64,000 bases of DNA from Campylobacter coli LMG 9860 (GCF_000254135.1 NZ_AINS01000003.1:19780-83779), one strand, 5' to 3'; shown: positions 28,807 to 38,109, counted from the first letter of the stretch. The notes: generated from the sequence alone by a model not told the origin. A program made the numbers and translations.

Positions 28807-30641
28807 GATATTATGAATTAGCGGTTTTTGGATTTTATTTGCAAAATTTAACCTTTCATAGTAAGGAAGAAATTCCAGCTTTAAGAGAGGTGATTATTGA
28901 TTTAAAAAATAAAAAAAATCTTAGAGCTTTAGTATTGAAAGAATGCCAAAAGCCCGAATTTCAGACAAAAGAGATTAAAGAAATTACATCTTTTTCATTA
29001 AGCTGTGTACAATTTGAATTGGCGAAATTTATTTCGTATTATTATTCTTCAAAGCTAGGTTTTGTATTAGGACTTTTTTCTACTTATCAAACTTACACTT
29101 GTGATCTGATTAAAATAGAAAATGAACCCAAATTAAGCCAAAAACAAAAAGAAGCTTTGGAATTTATAAAAGCTAATCCCACTTCTTTGCTTTTTGCAGA
29201 TACAGGTAGTGGAAAAACTGAAATTTATATTTGCTTAATAAAACAATATTTAGAGCAAGGAAAACAAGTTTTACTTTTAATGCCAGAAATTTCTCTTACT
29301 CCACAGATGCAAAAGCGCTTAGAGGTGTATTTTAAAGATAAATTTTTTCTATGGCATTCTAAAATTTCAAAGAAAAAAAAGCAAGAAAATTTAGAGCGTT
29401 TTTGCAAGGGTGAAGCACTTTTGGTCGCAGGAGCAAGATCGGCTTTATTTTTACCTTTTGTAAATTTAGGGCTTATTATAGTGGATGAAGAGCATGATAA
29501 TTCTTACAAAGCGTCTAATCAACCCTATATTAATGCTAGAGATTTAGCGCTTTTTTTAGGCTCGAAATTTGATATCAAAGTGCTTTTGGGCTCAGCTACT
29601 CCTTCTTTAACGAGTTTTTATAAGCAAAAGAGTTTTAGGCTTAAGGGTACTTTTTTTGAAAGCAAAAAACATTTTTTATATGATGAAAATGAACTAGACA
29701 TAACTCCTATGCTTTTAGGTGAGTTGAAAAAAAGCTTGGAAAATCAAAAGCAAGCTATCATTTTCTTACCTGCTAGGGCTAATTTTAGACAAATTGTATG
29801 TAAAGATTGTGGGCAAACTATAAAATGTCCTTTTTGTTCTATTGCTATGAGTTTGCATAAAAAAAGAAATGTTTTAAAGTGTCATTATTGTAATTATACT
29901 TCTTTAATAGAGCAAAATTGTCCTAGCTGTCAAGGTGCAATGCTAGAGGCTAGGAAGATGGGCACGGCAGAATTGCAAGAGCTTTTGCAAGAAGCTTTAC
30001 CTCTAGCAAGGATAGCCAAATTTGACAGCGATGAGATTACGAGTATTCGAAAGCTTAATGCTGTTTTGAAAGATTTTAATGAAAATAAGATCGATATACT
30101 TATAGGAACTTCTATGCTTGCTAAAGGACATGATTATCATAGTGTGGATTTGAGTGTTATCTTGGGGCTTGATGAGTATCTATTTCGACCTAATTTTAAG
30201 GCAAGTGAAGAAACTTTAGCTTTGGCTATGCAAGTAGCAGGAAGAGCAGGGCGCAAAGGTGAGGGAAGGGTACTTTTGCAAACTAAAAATAGGAATTTCT
30301 TTGAAAGATATATAGAGGATTATGATAGCTTTTTGCAAGATGAATTAGAAAACAGAAAAGATCTTTATCCTCCTTTTAAGCGTCTTTTGAGAATTGTCAT
30401 CGAAGATAAAGAACAAAAGCAGGCTCAAAATTTATGTCAGAAATTAGTTGATCAGATTAGTGGCACTTTAAAAGTTGAAATCATAGGATATGGAGCTTGC
30501 AGCATAGAAATGCTAAAAGGACAATATCGTTTTTATATATTGCTTCGTAGTGATTTTTATAAGGTCTTAATTAAGATACAAGAATATGCTTTAAATTTTA
30601 AAAATGTTAGTGTAGATATAGATCCTATTGATTTTTTATAG
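28803..30641 (+). CDS. priA: Primosomal replication helicase PriA
   Basis: This 612-residue superfamily 2 helicase reloads the replisome at collapsed forks. Walker A ADTGSGKT lies near 132-139 and DEEH at 228-231. The zinc-binding module holds eight cysteines (CKDCGQTIKCPFC, CHYCNYT, CPSCQG), and helicase motif VI is QVAGRAGRKGEGRVLLQT. It is about 120 residues shorter than E. coli PriA because the N-terminal DNA-binding domain is reduced. Its last 17 bp overlap the convergent 3' end of the phosphoramidate cluster, which marks the edge of the accessory island. Confidence 0.94.
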   Translation: MRYYELAVFGFYLQNLTFHSKEEIPALREVIIDLKNKKNLRALVLKECQKPEFQTKEIKEITSFSLSCVQFELAKFISYYYSSKLGFVLGLFSTYQTYTCDLIKIENEPKLSQKQKEALEFIKANPTSLLFADTGSGKTEIYICLIKQYLEQGKQVLLLMPEISLTPQMQKRLEVYFKDKFFLWHSKISKKKKQENLERFCKGEALLVAGARSALFLPFVNLGLIIVDEEHDNSYKASNQPYINARDLALFLGSKFDIKVLLGSATPSLTSFYKQKSFRLKGTFFESKKHFLYDENELDITPMLLGELKKSLENQKQAIIFLPARANFRQIVCKDCGQTIKCPFCSIAMSLHKKRNVLKCHYCNYTSLIEQNCPSCQGAMLEARKMGTAELQELLQEALPLARIAKFDSDEITSIRKLNAVLKDFNENKIDILIGTSMLAKGHDYHSVDLSVILGLDEYLFRPNFKASEETLALAMQVAGRAGRKGEGRVLLQTKNRNFFERYIEDYDSFLQDELENRKDLYPPFKRLLRIVIEDKEQKQAQNLCQKLVDQISGTLKVEIIGYGACSIEMLKGQYRFYILLRSDFYKVLIKIQEYALNFKNVSVDIDPIDFL

Positions 30642-31395
30642 GATTGATTTCCAAATCACTCATAAAATCAATCTCACACCAATTACCTTTGATTTCCACA
30701 GCTTTTGCATTTTTGTATTTGTCAATTAAAATTTGTAAAAAACTTGTCATGTACATATTCTTAAAATCTTTTCCATCATAAGTCAAATTCTTATCAAGAC
30801 TATCGTAAGTTTTTATAACCTCCTTTAGAAAAAGATATGAAAACTTAAATAAGCCTGTATATTGACCTTGAATTTCATCATAAGTTTTAGCTTTTTTGCC
30901 AAGCTCTACAATAAAACCATCTTTTAATTTTAAAGTTTCAGCATCATCAAGTGGATTTTCAAATCGTTTTTCCCATAGTTCTTTCCAATCTTTATCCACA
31001 ATAACAGCAAAATCTTCTTTTGCTTCTTTTAATTTTTCTATGCTATTCTTAAAATAAACTATATCAGCATAAGAGATGATTAAATCTTGTTTATCTTCGA
31101 TGCATTTTTGTAAAAAATCTCTAGCGCAAAATAAAGTTTGCACCATATTTGTTTTATCATAGTTTTCATTTTTATAAAATGTTACTAAATCATAACTTTG
31201 ATTTATATAAGTCCTTAAAACATCAAATAAATATCCACCTACTACACATATTTCATCGATATTGTTTTCTTTTAAGGCTTGAATTTCATAATCTATTATT
31301 TTTTTATTTTTATATTCAACCATACATTTTGGTTGATTTTTTGTTAAAGGCATTAGCCTTGATCCAAAACCTGCCGCTAAAATAATTGCTTTCAT
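30625..31395 (-). CDS. CTP:phosphoglutamine cytidylyltransferase-like (MeOPN pathway, Cj1416 type)
   Basis: The 256-residue protein is a sugar-nucleotidyltransferase fold. It has [27 protein letters not shown] (nucleotide loop and Lys), a metal-binding SYADIVY region near 115, and a C-terminal GNWCEIDFMSDLE with the second metal Asp. In C. jejuni capsule biosynthesis the Cj1416 enzyme uses CTP and L-glutamine phosphate to make gamma-glutamyl-CDP-amidate. That assignment rests on the neighbours (glutamine kinase, amidotransferase-type hydrolase) and is not proven by motifs. Its start overlaps the upstream hydrolase gene by 4 bp. It is the last gene of the cluster and runs into the end of priA. 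Confidence 0.82.
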   Translation of the reverse strand: MKAIILAAGFGSRLMPLTKNQPKCMVEYKNKKIIDYEIQALKENNIDEICVVGGYLFDVLRTYINQSYDLVTFYKNENYDKTNMVQTLFCARDFLQKCIEDKQDLIISYADIVYFKNSIEKLKEAKEDFAVIVDKDWKELWEKRFENPLDDAETLKLKDGFIVELGKKAKTYDEIQGQYTGLFKFSYLFLKEVIKTYDSLDKNLTYDGKDFKNMYMTSFLQILIDKYKNAKAVEIKGNWCEIDFMSDLEINPIKNQ

Positions 31396-32000
31396 TTTTC
31401 TTCCTTAATCAAATCAAGCCATTCTTTTAAAATTTGAACATTGTTTAATCCATCTTCTCTTTCGATATGCCACATTATACCAAAAATATTTTCATACTTA
31501 TGTTTAAAAGCTTCTATAGTTTTATCTTTTGCAAAGCATAAGGGCTCAAGTTCATCTCCCAGTCTAGCAATTGCAAAATTGTGAAAAGAATTACTTATAA
31601 ATTTTTCTTCTAAAAAAAATATTTCATGTTTGCTTACATGATTTACATAGGGGCTTATACAACTATTAAAATAATGAGCTATTATTTGAGCCCCTCTACA
31701 AATACCTAAAAGTGGAATTTTTTCTTTTAAGCAAGCTTCTATGACTTGTATTTCATAAGAATCCCTTTTTTTAGACATTGCATTAGGATTTAAAAAATTT
31801 AAATCATTACCACCACTTAGTATCACAGCTTTTACAAGATCTTTGTAGCGAGAAAAATCTATTTCATAGCTAAGCGGAAGGGGAATAAAATTTTTAAATA
31901 AATCTTTATTAAATAATTCTCCCCAATCTTTTGCCAAACATTCTCTTTCCTCATAATAACTTTCATTGCAAATAAGCCTTTGGGTAATACCTATAAACAA
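31392..32000 (-). CDS. Gamma-glutamyl-CDP-amidate hydrolase-like, class I glutamine amidotransferase fold (Cj1417 type)
   Basis: The 202-residue protein has the complete catalytic triad of class I amidotransferases / C26 peptidases: C101 in [10 protein letters not shown]178 and E180 in MWHIERE. It also has the LSGGNDLN oxyanion segment. There is no partner synthase domain. In the MeOPN pathway the Cj1417 enzyme removes glutamate from gamma-glutamyl-CDP-amidate to release cytidine diphosphoramidate. It overlaps its neighbours by 10 bp upstream and 4 bp downstream. Another peptidase C26 role is possible, but context strongly favours this one. Confidence 0.84.
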   Translation of the reverse strand: MFIGITQRLICNESYYEERECLAKDWGELFNKDLFKNFIPLPLSYEIDFSRYKDLVKAVILSGGNDLNFLNPNAMSKKRDSYEIQVIEACLKEKIPLLGICRGAQIIAHYFNSCISPYVNHVSKHEIFFLEEKFISNSFHNFAIARLGDELEPLCFAKDKTIEAFKHKYENIFGIMWHIEREDGLNNVQILKEWLDLIKEEK

Positions 32001-34330
32001 AATATTTGCTCACTTTCACATTCAATATTTATTTTTTTAGCCTTTAAATATTTTTCAAAATTTTCTTCCCCAACTCCTATAACAGCAGGCATTCCAAGCT
32101 CTGAAGCACGAATAGCCATATGTGAGTTAGCACCCCCATAGCATGTGATAAGTCCTGCTATATTTTTTGTAAATAAATAATCATATCCAGGATCTGCTGC
32201 ATAGATTAAAACAATTTTTCCTTCTAAATCTTTATCATTTTCTTTGGCTGTAAATGCGGTTATACTTTTTTGTGTGATAAAATTTGGAATAATACTATGA
32301 TTATAAAAAGAAAAAATTTCCTCAGTATTGCAAAGTAAGGAAGGAAGTTTTATAGCTTGTGTGAGTTTATATTCTTTTTTATTTCGAGCAATCTCTTCTA
32401 AAAATTGCTCTCTTGGATTTATAGAATAAAGACTAGAATAAAGATTTAAAATACTTTTGATATCAAGATGAGCCAGATCTTCTTTTTTGATATCATAATA
32501 TTTACCTAATTCTTCAATATAAACTATAGCTTTAGAAAGCAATCTGGTAAATTCAAACTTAAGCAATTCTCTGCCTTCGATAGACTGTTTTAAAAAATCA
32601 AAAAATTCACAAGCACTAATTTCTAATCCATGTTCTTTAAGTAGAGTATTTAAAGCTTTCATCTTTTCTTCTGGAAGAATAAAAGCTTTATCTTCTAAAT
32701 AAACATTATTATCTTTTTGATTTATTTCAAAATAAAGCTCAAAATTTTCGTCATATCTTGGAGATAAGATGTTATAAGTTCCCGCTCTTAAGTGTCCAAA
32801 TTCTATCAAAAATTGATTTTTAGTACAAGAGTTAAGATTATTTGTTTGCTTACTTAAATTTTTACTCACTGTATTAAGTGAATTTAAAAAATCATTTTTT
32901 TCTTCTTTGCTTATGAAATTAATCTCAACTAAAGAATTTAAAAGTTGCATTGCCACAAATGCAGCTCTAGCTACTCCTGCAAAAGGTAAAGTTCCATAAC
33001 GCTTACACTCTTCAATAAGCCAATAAATTTTATCGATTAAAGAAAAATTTGAATCAATAATACCGTCATATCTTTCTTTTAATCTGTAAGCTTTCTTTAT
33101 ATCTTTTAAGTAAAGTCCCGATTGGGGATTAATAATCTTATTTGTAAGTTCTAGTAATGAAAATTCTAATCTTTTAAGCTCATTTTCATTAAAACCGTGA
33201 TTTAAAAGCTCTTGTAATTTTTTAGAACTGTTAAAATCATAACAAGAATAAACGATATCAAATTCAATTTTATCATGTAATTCATGGTTTTTATTAAGTT
33301 TATCTAAGTAGAAATTGACAAGTTTTTGTGCAATATTTTCATCTAATTTTTTAGGTATGAAAGAATTAAAAGATAATCTTACATCTACATAAGGAATGCC
33401 CAAAAAAGAATGAATCAAAGGATGAGATCTTAAATCTTTGTAGCCATAATTGTCTCTTTGATACGCCCATATATTATCTGTAATGATTTCTTTATATAAA
33501 CTAAAAGCTAAACGCTTTGGTCTTAAACCAATGATTTCAGCAGGATTCCAATCGGGCATTACTCCAAAAAGTGCTTTTTCTCCTAACACTCTAGGACGCA
33601 AATTTTGCAAAGAAATAAAACGCTTATAAAATCTTTGCAAAGCTTCTTTTGGTAAAGCATTAAATAAATTTTCTTTTTCTTGCATCACTAAAGGTCTTAC
33701 CTGTAAACAAAAAAGCTCTTCTTTATTGTCTTTAAAGGCAAATGCAAATTCAACATCTAAAAAACAACAATCATATAAAGATTCTAATTCTTTTATAAGC
33801 TCTATAATCTTCTGGAGTTTGATATCTTTAAAATCCAAATGCTCTCTATAGTGATAGTAAGTTTTTGCACTCTTACTGCTTCCATCTGTAATGGAATTAT
33901 TTGAACCATTTTCATCATATTGAAGGCAAAAATAAGGAGAAAAATTATCCTTATCGACGCTAAAACCAACACCACAAAGTGTAATATTTTCAAGCATAGG
34001 TTGGATTAAAATTTCATCACTTTTTGATGGCATGGAATTAGCAACTTTATATAAAGCTTTTAATAATTCATCTTTAGAATTCGCATCGATATTTGCCAAG
34101 GAAAGAAAAGCTCCCGCATTGGAGTTTTTCATACTATCTTCGCTTAAAGAAGAACTTCTTATGATGAGTTTATTGGCTTTTAAAGCTTGAATATCACTTA
34201 AAATTTTCTCTTCATTTAATATTAATTCTTCAAGCGAAGTCAAGACCAAAGGTAGAATTTTTGCTTTTTTTAATTTTGTTTGTAAATTTTTTAAATTTTG
34301 TGCTTTGGTTTTGAAATTTAACTCCGCCAT
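31991..34330 (-). CDS. L-glutamine kinase-like, PEP-synthase-type (MeOPN pathway, Cj1418 type)
   Basis: The 779-residue protein has an N-terminal ATP-grasp domain like PEP synthase ([33 protein letters not shown]). A long helical middle and a C-terminal phosphohistidine swivel domain follow. The phospho-carrier is in [20 protein letters not shown], at H737 by my count, the same number I recall for the catalytic histidine of Cj1418. That enzyme phosphorylates the amide nitrogen of L-glutamine, the first step to methyl phosphoramidate. No PEP/pyruvate barrel is present, so it is not a true PEP synthase. AAGGAAAAAA precedes the ATG. It lies 11 bp after the intact methyltransferase gene. Confidence 0.87.
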   Translation of the reverse strand: MAELNFKTKAQNLKNLQTKLKKAKILPLVLTSLEELILNEEKILSDIQALKANKLIIRSSSLSEDSMKNSNAGAFLSLANIDANSKDELLKALYKVANSMPSKSDEILIQPMLENITLCGVGFSVDKDNFSPYFCLQYDENGSNNSITDGSSKSAKTYYHYREHLDFKDIKLQKIIELIKELESLYDCCFLDVEFAFAFKDNKEELFCLQVRPLVMQEKENLFNALPKEALQRFYKRFISLQNLRPRVLGEKALFGVMPDWNPAEIIGLRPKRLAFSLYKEIITDNIWAYQRDNYGYKDLRSHPLIHSFLGIPYVDVRLSFNSFIPKKLDENIAQKLVNFYLDKLNKNHELHDKIEFDIVYSCYDFNSSKKLQELLNHGFNENELKRLEFSLLELTNKIINPQSGLYLKDIKKAYRLKERYDGIIDSNFSLIDKIYWLIEECKRYGTLPFAGVARAAFVAMQLLNSLVEINFISKEEKNDFLNSLNTVSKNLSKQTNNLNSCTKNQFLIEFGHLRAGTYNILSPRYDENFELYFEINQKDNNVYLEDKAFILPEEKMKALNTLLKEHGLEISACEFFDFLKQSIEGRELLKFEFTRLLSKAIVYIEELGKYYDIKKEDLAHLDIKSILNLYSSLYSINPREQFLEEIARNKKEYKLTQAIKLPSLLCNTEEIFSFYNHSIIPNFITQKSITAFTAKENDKDLEGKIVLIYAADPGYDYLFTKNIAGLITCYGGANSHMAIRASELGMPAVIGVGEENFEKYLKAKKINIECESEQIFCL

Positions 34331-34341
34331 TTTTTTCCTTG

Positions 34342-35103
34342 TTATATTTTTTTAGCACTCCAACAACGAGTGGTATATTTTATACTAAATTCTTTAGGAA
34401 GTCTTTGTGAAATTTTATCACTAATTTTATTAAATAATTCATTTCCTTCTTCTGTCTCCAAATCCCAATAAGGATTTTTAACACTTTTCCACGCATTAAT
34501 ATAATTTTCGATACTTTGATGAAAATAAAAATCTTCTTCAATATAGACAATATTATCAAAAAGATCCTTGCGGCTTTCTATAATTGGTCTTTGATCTTCT
34601 CTTCTGGTTCCTCTAGTATAATTTGGTACAAATTCTATGATAGTATCTTCAGCTATTTTTTGTATAGGATCATTTAAATCTCTATGATTCCACATACAAG
34701 AAAAATATCCCTCTGATTTTAACAGACGATGTGTTTCCTTCAAGGCTTCATTTCTATCCATTACATTAAAACTACTACCAAAAGTCACCCAATCAAATTC
34801 GCTATTTTGGAGTGTCGAATTCAAACCTGTTGCTCTAACCCATTCTATCTTTTCACCTTTAGTTCTTTCTATACCAATTTCACGCATAGCATCATTTGGT
34901 TCTACAGATACTACCTTACATCCTCTTTCTAAAAGCATGATACTTAAATTTCCAGTTCCTGCACCAATATCAGCTACTTTAATATCGTTTTTTCCGACTA
35001 AACTTATCAACATATCTATAGTCTTTGGAGCATAATTTGGTCTATAGCTATAAAATTTAGCATGTTTGGTATAATCCCACACTTGTTCTACTAGTTTTTG
35101 CAT
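34342..35103 (-). CDS. SAM-dependent methyltransferase (Cj1419 type)
   Basis: The 253-residue class I methyltransferase has motif [14 protein letters not shown] near 44-56, the acidic SAM ribose contact [12 protein letters not shown], and motif IV-like [12 protein letters not shown]. In the capsule cluster two similar methyltransferases (Cj1419, Cj1420) precede the glutamine kinase gene and are thought to provide the O-methyl group of MeOPN. This gene occupies the Cj1419 position. It is intact, unlike its paralogue upstream, and the two share motif layout (EPND, N-terminal YRPNYAP versus NRPAYSP), so one probably arose by duplication. Confidence 0.82.
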   Translation of the reverse strand: MQKLVEQVWDYTKHAKFYSYRPNYAPKTIDMLISLVGKNDIKVADIGAGTGNLSIMLLERGCKVVSVEPNDAMREIGIERTKGEKIEWVRATGLNSTLQNSEFDWVTFGSSFNVMDRNEALKETHRLLKSEGYFSCMWNHRDLNDPIQKIAEDTIIEFVPNYTRGTRREDQRPIIESRKDLFDNIVYIEEDFYFHQSIENYINAWKSVKNPYWDLETEEGNELFNKISDKISQRLPKEFSIKYTTRCWSAKKI

Positions 35104-35157
35104 TTTGTTTCCCTTTTTCTATCTTCGACAAGCTTGATAAAAAAAAGGGAAAATATT

Positions 35158-35930
35158 TTATGCTTTTCTAGCTGTCCATGCCCTTATTTTATAAGGAATT
35201 TCTATACTCTGCATATGAGAAATTTTAGACTCAATCATATCTAAAATTTCTTTCCATCTTTTTTTACCTGCTTGTGCTTGTATATCATTTACAGAATGCC
35301 AAGCTCCAAGATAACGATCTTTATCCCAAAGCTCTTTATAATCACACTCCATAAAAAAGCAGTCTACGAAATCTCCTGTTGAAACAAGAATTTCTTCCCA
35401 TTTTTTAACATTTTGAGTACCACTACTTACACGAGCAAGCTCTGGAATAATATGTTTAATCTCCTTTTCAATTTCATCAAAAACCGAACCCTCTACAATG
35501 TGGCGAGGATTCCAAATCGCAGTGAAATACCCCCCCCTGTTAATATACGATTAAATTCCGGAAGAGATTTTTTGGGATCCGTCCAATGGAAAGAACTGGC
35601 CATGATAACCCAATCAGCTTGATTGTCTTTCATCCGAGTTTCTTCACCGCTTCCTTGGTGCCAAGAAATATTCGACAAATTTTGTGTAAATTTTCGCCCT
35701 TCTTCACGCATATTATCATTTGGTTCTATGGCATCGATTTGACACTCAAACATTTCTCCTAGCATTTTGGTAAGCTTTCCTGTGCCAGCACCCACTTCAA
35801 CAATATTTAAATTTTTAATATTTTTATTTTTGTCATTGATACAAGCTATAAGCTTTTCAAGCAAAAATGGACTGTAAGCAGGTCTATTGTGATAATGCTT
35901 TGCTACCTCTGTAAAATCCCCCTGTTTCAT
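35158..35930 (-). pseudogene. SAM-dependent methyltransferase (Cj1420 type), phase-variable, frameshifted OFF at a G8 tract
   Basis: The frame from ATG 35930 reads MKQGDFTEVAKHYHNRPAYS..., with motif I VEVGAGTGKL and the DAIEPNDNMRE segment. It reaches a run of eight G (35530-35537) after about 130 codons, then ends out of register as ISLRFGILATL and stops at 35493. Adding one G joins it to the second frame, which continues YFTAIWNPRHIVEGSVF and ends KIRAWTARKA at 35158, a full 257-residue enzyme. The rest of both halves is free of stops, so the gene is switched rather than decayed. The OFF product lacks the C-terminal half. The capsule homologue Cj1420c is known to be phase-variable at a poly-G tract. 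Confidence 0.88.
35530..35537 (-). repeat. Poly-G (G8) contingency tract
   Basis: Eight consecutive C on the plus strand (G8 in the coding sense) inside the methyltransferase gene. It is the only G/C run of seven or more that I found in the window. Nine G would restore the full frame. Confidence 0.9.
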
Positions 35931-36040
35931 AGCATTTCCTTTCTCTAAATTAAAGTATAATTATATCTTTATTTGTTTAATTTATATTATTTTTTTATAA
36001 TTCTATATCTTTATAAAAATATCTTCTTTTCTATACAATT

Positions 36041-37444
36041 TTATTCTTTTTCATCTAATTTTTTACATATTTTTTCAAATTCTTGATAGTATTTCCAAGA
36101 AGCTATAATATTGGGATGAGATTGTTTAACATTATTTAATTCTTTGTTAAAAATTTCTTTAAATTCTAATGCCAAAGTTTTATTTTTGCTAAAATATAAT
36201 AATACATCTTCCTCTTTCATCATTGAATCTTCTGTATGTTCGATTGTTTTGTGAATTGCTTGCAGAAATTCATAGAGATAGTTTTTAATTTGTTTAAAGA
36301 AAAGAGTATTTTTTTCTAGTTTTTCCAAGTCACTTTTATCTATATATACGCTCATATCGTTTGATAAATCGTTATTTAAAATCTCATTTATAATATTGAT
36401 TTTTTGCGAGTTTTTATGAGGTCTATCTAAAATAATAGCAATGCTTGTAGAAGTATCAATGCTAGCATTTGGATTATTGTTGGGAGACTTAATGGAAAAG
36501 ATGTTGCTTAAATCTTTCTGATTTGCATATAAGGTAATGGGAAAAAGATAGCGTATATATCCTCTAAATTCTTGAATTTTAAATAAATTTTCACTTTCTT
36601 TTAGACAAGGTGGAGTAAAGCCAAATCTAAAAGCTAAATCTTCCATTGTTTGAAAAGCATTTTTTGTTTTAATTTTTTCCATATCTAGATAATATATATA
36701 CTCTTGATTGAAATATTTTGATAGATAATTTATGATAAAAACACTGTAATTTAATTCTTCCAGATTAATTTTTATTTCAGGTTTTTTATGGTTTAAAAAA
36801 TTAATATAATTTCTATAGTCATAAGTTAGATCAAATTCATTTTGAAAGTTTCTTTGAACTTTACTCCAGTCTCTTCCCCAATTATGTTTTAAAATTCCTA
36901 TCGGATCACGGATTCCACAGATCACTTTTGAATGAGGATCCAATAAAGCCAAATACTTTTCAAGATTAATTATATTTAGTTCCGAAATGTTTATGGCTTG
37001 ATCGGATATATTTTTATCATTTAGGCACATGTAATTAATACAATATCTTTCCTTTGCGTCATAGGGTAACATCCAAGAAGCAAGACAAAAAACATTACAT
37101 GCTTCATTCAGGTATCTTAAAAAGGCTGCAGCACCTACGCCATGTGGAGAAATATAGATAAATTTATAATGTTTAGGTAAGGGTAAATTTAAATCCCAAG
37201 CTAATTCTGCACAATGCCTACTTGCATCTGTATCGATATAATTTGGATTTAGTAAAGGTGGATAAGGGTGATTGGTATAATTTTCTTGAAATTCTTTAGA
37301 ATTTAGCCATTCGCAGATGATTTCAATATTTTCTAAAGCAAAGTTATAAAAATTTTCATTATTTGAATTTTTTAATGCTTTAAGTAGAATTTGTGCCTGA
37401 TCAGGACTTAACATTTGTTTTAAAATTTTTAAAATTTGTTCCAA
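36041..37444 (-). CDS. DUF2972/CipA-like protein, putative MeOPN or sugar transferase
   Basis: The 467-residue protein has no signal peptide or membrane helix. Recognisable segments are NHPYPPLLNPNYIDTDASRH, YISPHGVGAAAFLRYLNEA, and ICGIRDPIGILKHNWGRDW, which resembles the PAPS-dependent sulfotransferase-type RDP motif. I associate this pattern with the Campylobacter DUF2972 family, which to my memory includes Cj0685c (CipA, invasion-associated) at this chromosomal site and the capsule MeOPN transferases Cj1421/Cj1422. Its place, just before the two methyltransferases, is where the capsule locus has the transferases. So transfer of MeOPN is likely but unproven. The gene is intact, with no poly-G tract, and is AT-rich. 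Confidence 0.65.
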   Translation of the reverse strand: MEQILKILKQMLSPDQAQILLKALKNSNNENFYNFALENIEIICEWLNSKEFQENYTNHPYPPLLNPNYIDTDASRHCAELAWDLNLPLPKHYKFIYISPHGVGAAAFLRYLNEACNVFCLASWMLPYDAKERYCINYMCLNDKNISDQAINISELNIINLEKYLALLDPHSKVICGIRDPIGILKHNWGRDWSKVQRNFQNEFDLTYDYRNYINFLNHKKPEIKINLEELNYSVFIINYLSKYFNQEYIYYLDMEKIKTKNAFQTMEDLAFRFGFTPPCLKESENLFKIQEFRGYIRYLFPITLYANQKDLSNIFSIKSPNNNPNASIDTSTSIAIILDRPHKNSQKINIINEILNNDLSNDMSVYIDKSDLEKLEKNTLFFKQIKNYLYEFLQAIHKTIEHTEDSMMKEEDVLLYFSKNKTLALEFKEIFNKELNNVKQSHPNIIASWKYYQEFEKICKKLDEKE

Positions 37445-37478
37445 GATATCCCTCTCCCTATCTTTTTTAAATTTATTT

Positions 37479-37997
37479 TTATGTGTTTAAGGCTTGCAAA
37501 ATTCTATCGACTTTTTCATCAAGTAAATCAAGCTTAGAATTATCCAAGATAAGATCGGCATTAGGCTCATCATAATTTATATCTATGCCCACTACATTAG
37601 ATATTTTCCCACTTAATGCTTTACTATAAAGCCTTTTTTTATCACGCTTCTTCAACTCTTCGATATCGCACTTAATATAAATTTCATAATAGTTTTTTAA
37701 AGTTTTCCTATTATATCTATAAATTTCATCCCACATGGAAATAGCACTTACGATAACTAACATATTCTGAGAGCTGAGAAAATGTGCAAATTTTGAACGT
37801 TTTATAGATACTTCAATACGACTTTGTTTATCATATTTATAATATCCTAAAAGCTCTCTAAATTCATCACCGTCAAGATAAATAATGTTGTCATATTTTT
37901 CTTTTAATTTTTGATATAAAGCTTCTGCAATGCAGCTTTTTCCACTTCCCGCTAGGCCAGTTAACCAAATAACTCCACCTTTTGTGATAAATTGCAT
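37479..37997 (-). CDS. CDP-phosphoramidate kinase-like, adenylylsulfate-kinase fold (Cj1415 type)
   Basis: The 172-residue kinase resembles APS kinase: P-loop GLAGSGKS at 14-21, DGDEFRELL at 42-50 and the RNRKTLKNYYEIYIKCD-like YNRKTLKNYYEIYIKCD region. By APS-kinase logic it phosphorylates a 3'-hydroxyl. Cj1415 does this on cytidine diphosphoramidate in the MeOPN pathway. No sulfate-activation genes are near, which argues against true CysC. In the capsule locus Cj1415 is last in the gene order; here it is first. GGGAAA precedes the ATG, and a TATAAC -10 lies 26 bp upstream. Confidence 0.82.
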   Translation of the reverse strand: MQFITKGGVIWLTGLAGSGKSCIAEALYQKLKEKYDNIIYLDGDEFRELLGYYKYDKQSRIEVSIKRSKFAHFLSSQNMLVIVSAISMWDEIYRYNRKTLKNYYEIYIKCDIEELKKRDKKRLYSKALSGKISNVVGIDINYDEPNADLILDNSKLDLLDEKVDRILQALNT

Positions 37998-38022
37998 TAT
38001 TTTCCCTTTAAAAATTTATTGT

Positions 38023-38028
38023 GTTATA
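38023..38028 (-). promoter_or_regulatory. -10 box of the phosphoramidate cluster
   Basis: On the minus strand TTTTAGTATAACAC contains TATAAC, 26 bp before the ATG at 37997. It is the only promoter-like site directly upstream of the seven-gene cluster. Confidence 0.5.
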
Positions 38029-38103
38029 CTAAAATCTATTTTAAAATTCTAACAAAATTAAACTATAATTAAAGCAAAAAATAGCTAAAATTTTAAAATT
38101 ACT

Positions 38104-38109
38104 TATAAT
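38104..38109 (+). promoter_or_regulatory. -10 box of ispG
   Basis: TTACTTATAAT ends 14 bp before the ispG ATG, which would give a leader of only about 7 nt. A second TATAAT at 38064-38069 would give a longer leader. Which one is used cannot be decided from sequence. Confidence 0.45.

Noticed and set aside
31991..34330. Phosphoenolpyruvate synthase
   Set aside because: The ATP-grasp and phospho-His domains are present but the PEP/pyruvate barrel is missing; domain order and neighbours match glutamine kinase.
35413..35622. 69-codon plus-strand frame across the poly-C tract
   Set aside because: It lies antisense to the frameshifted methyltransferase, whose two halves explain the sequence fully.
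37479..37997. Adenylylsulfate kinase (cysC) of sulfate assimilation
   Set aside because: The fold matches, but no ATP sulfurylase or PAPS genes are near; the MeOPN neighbours make a CDP-phosphoramidate kinase far more likely.
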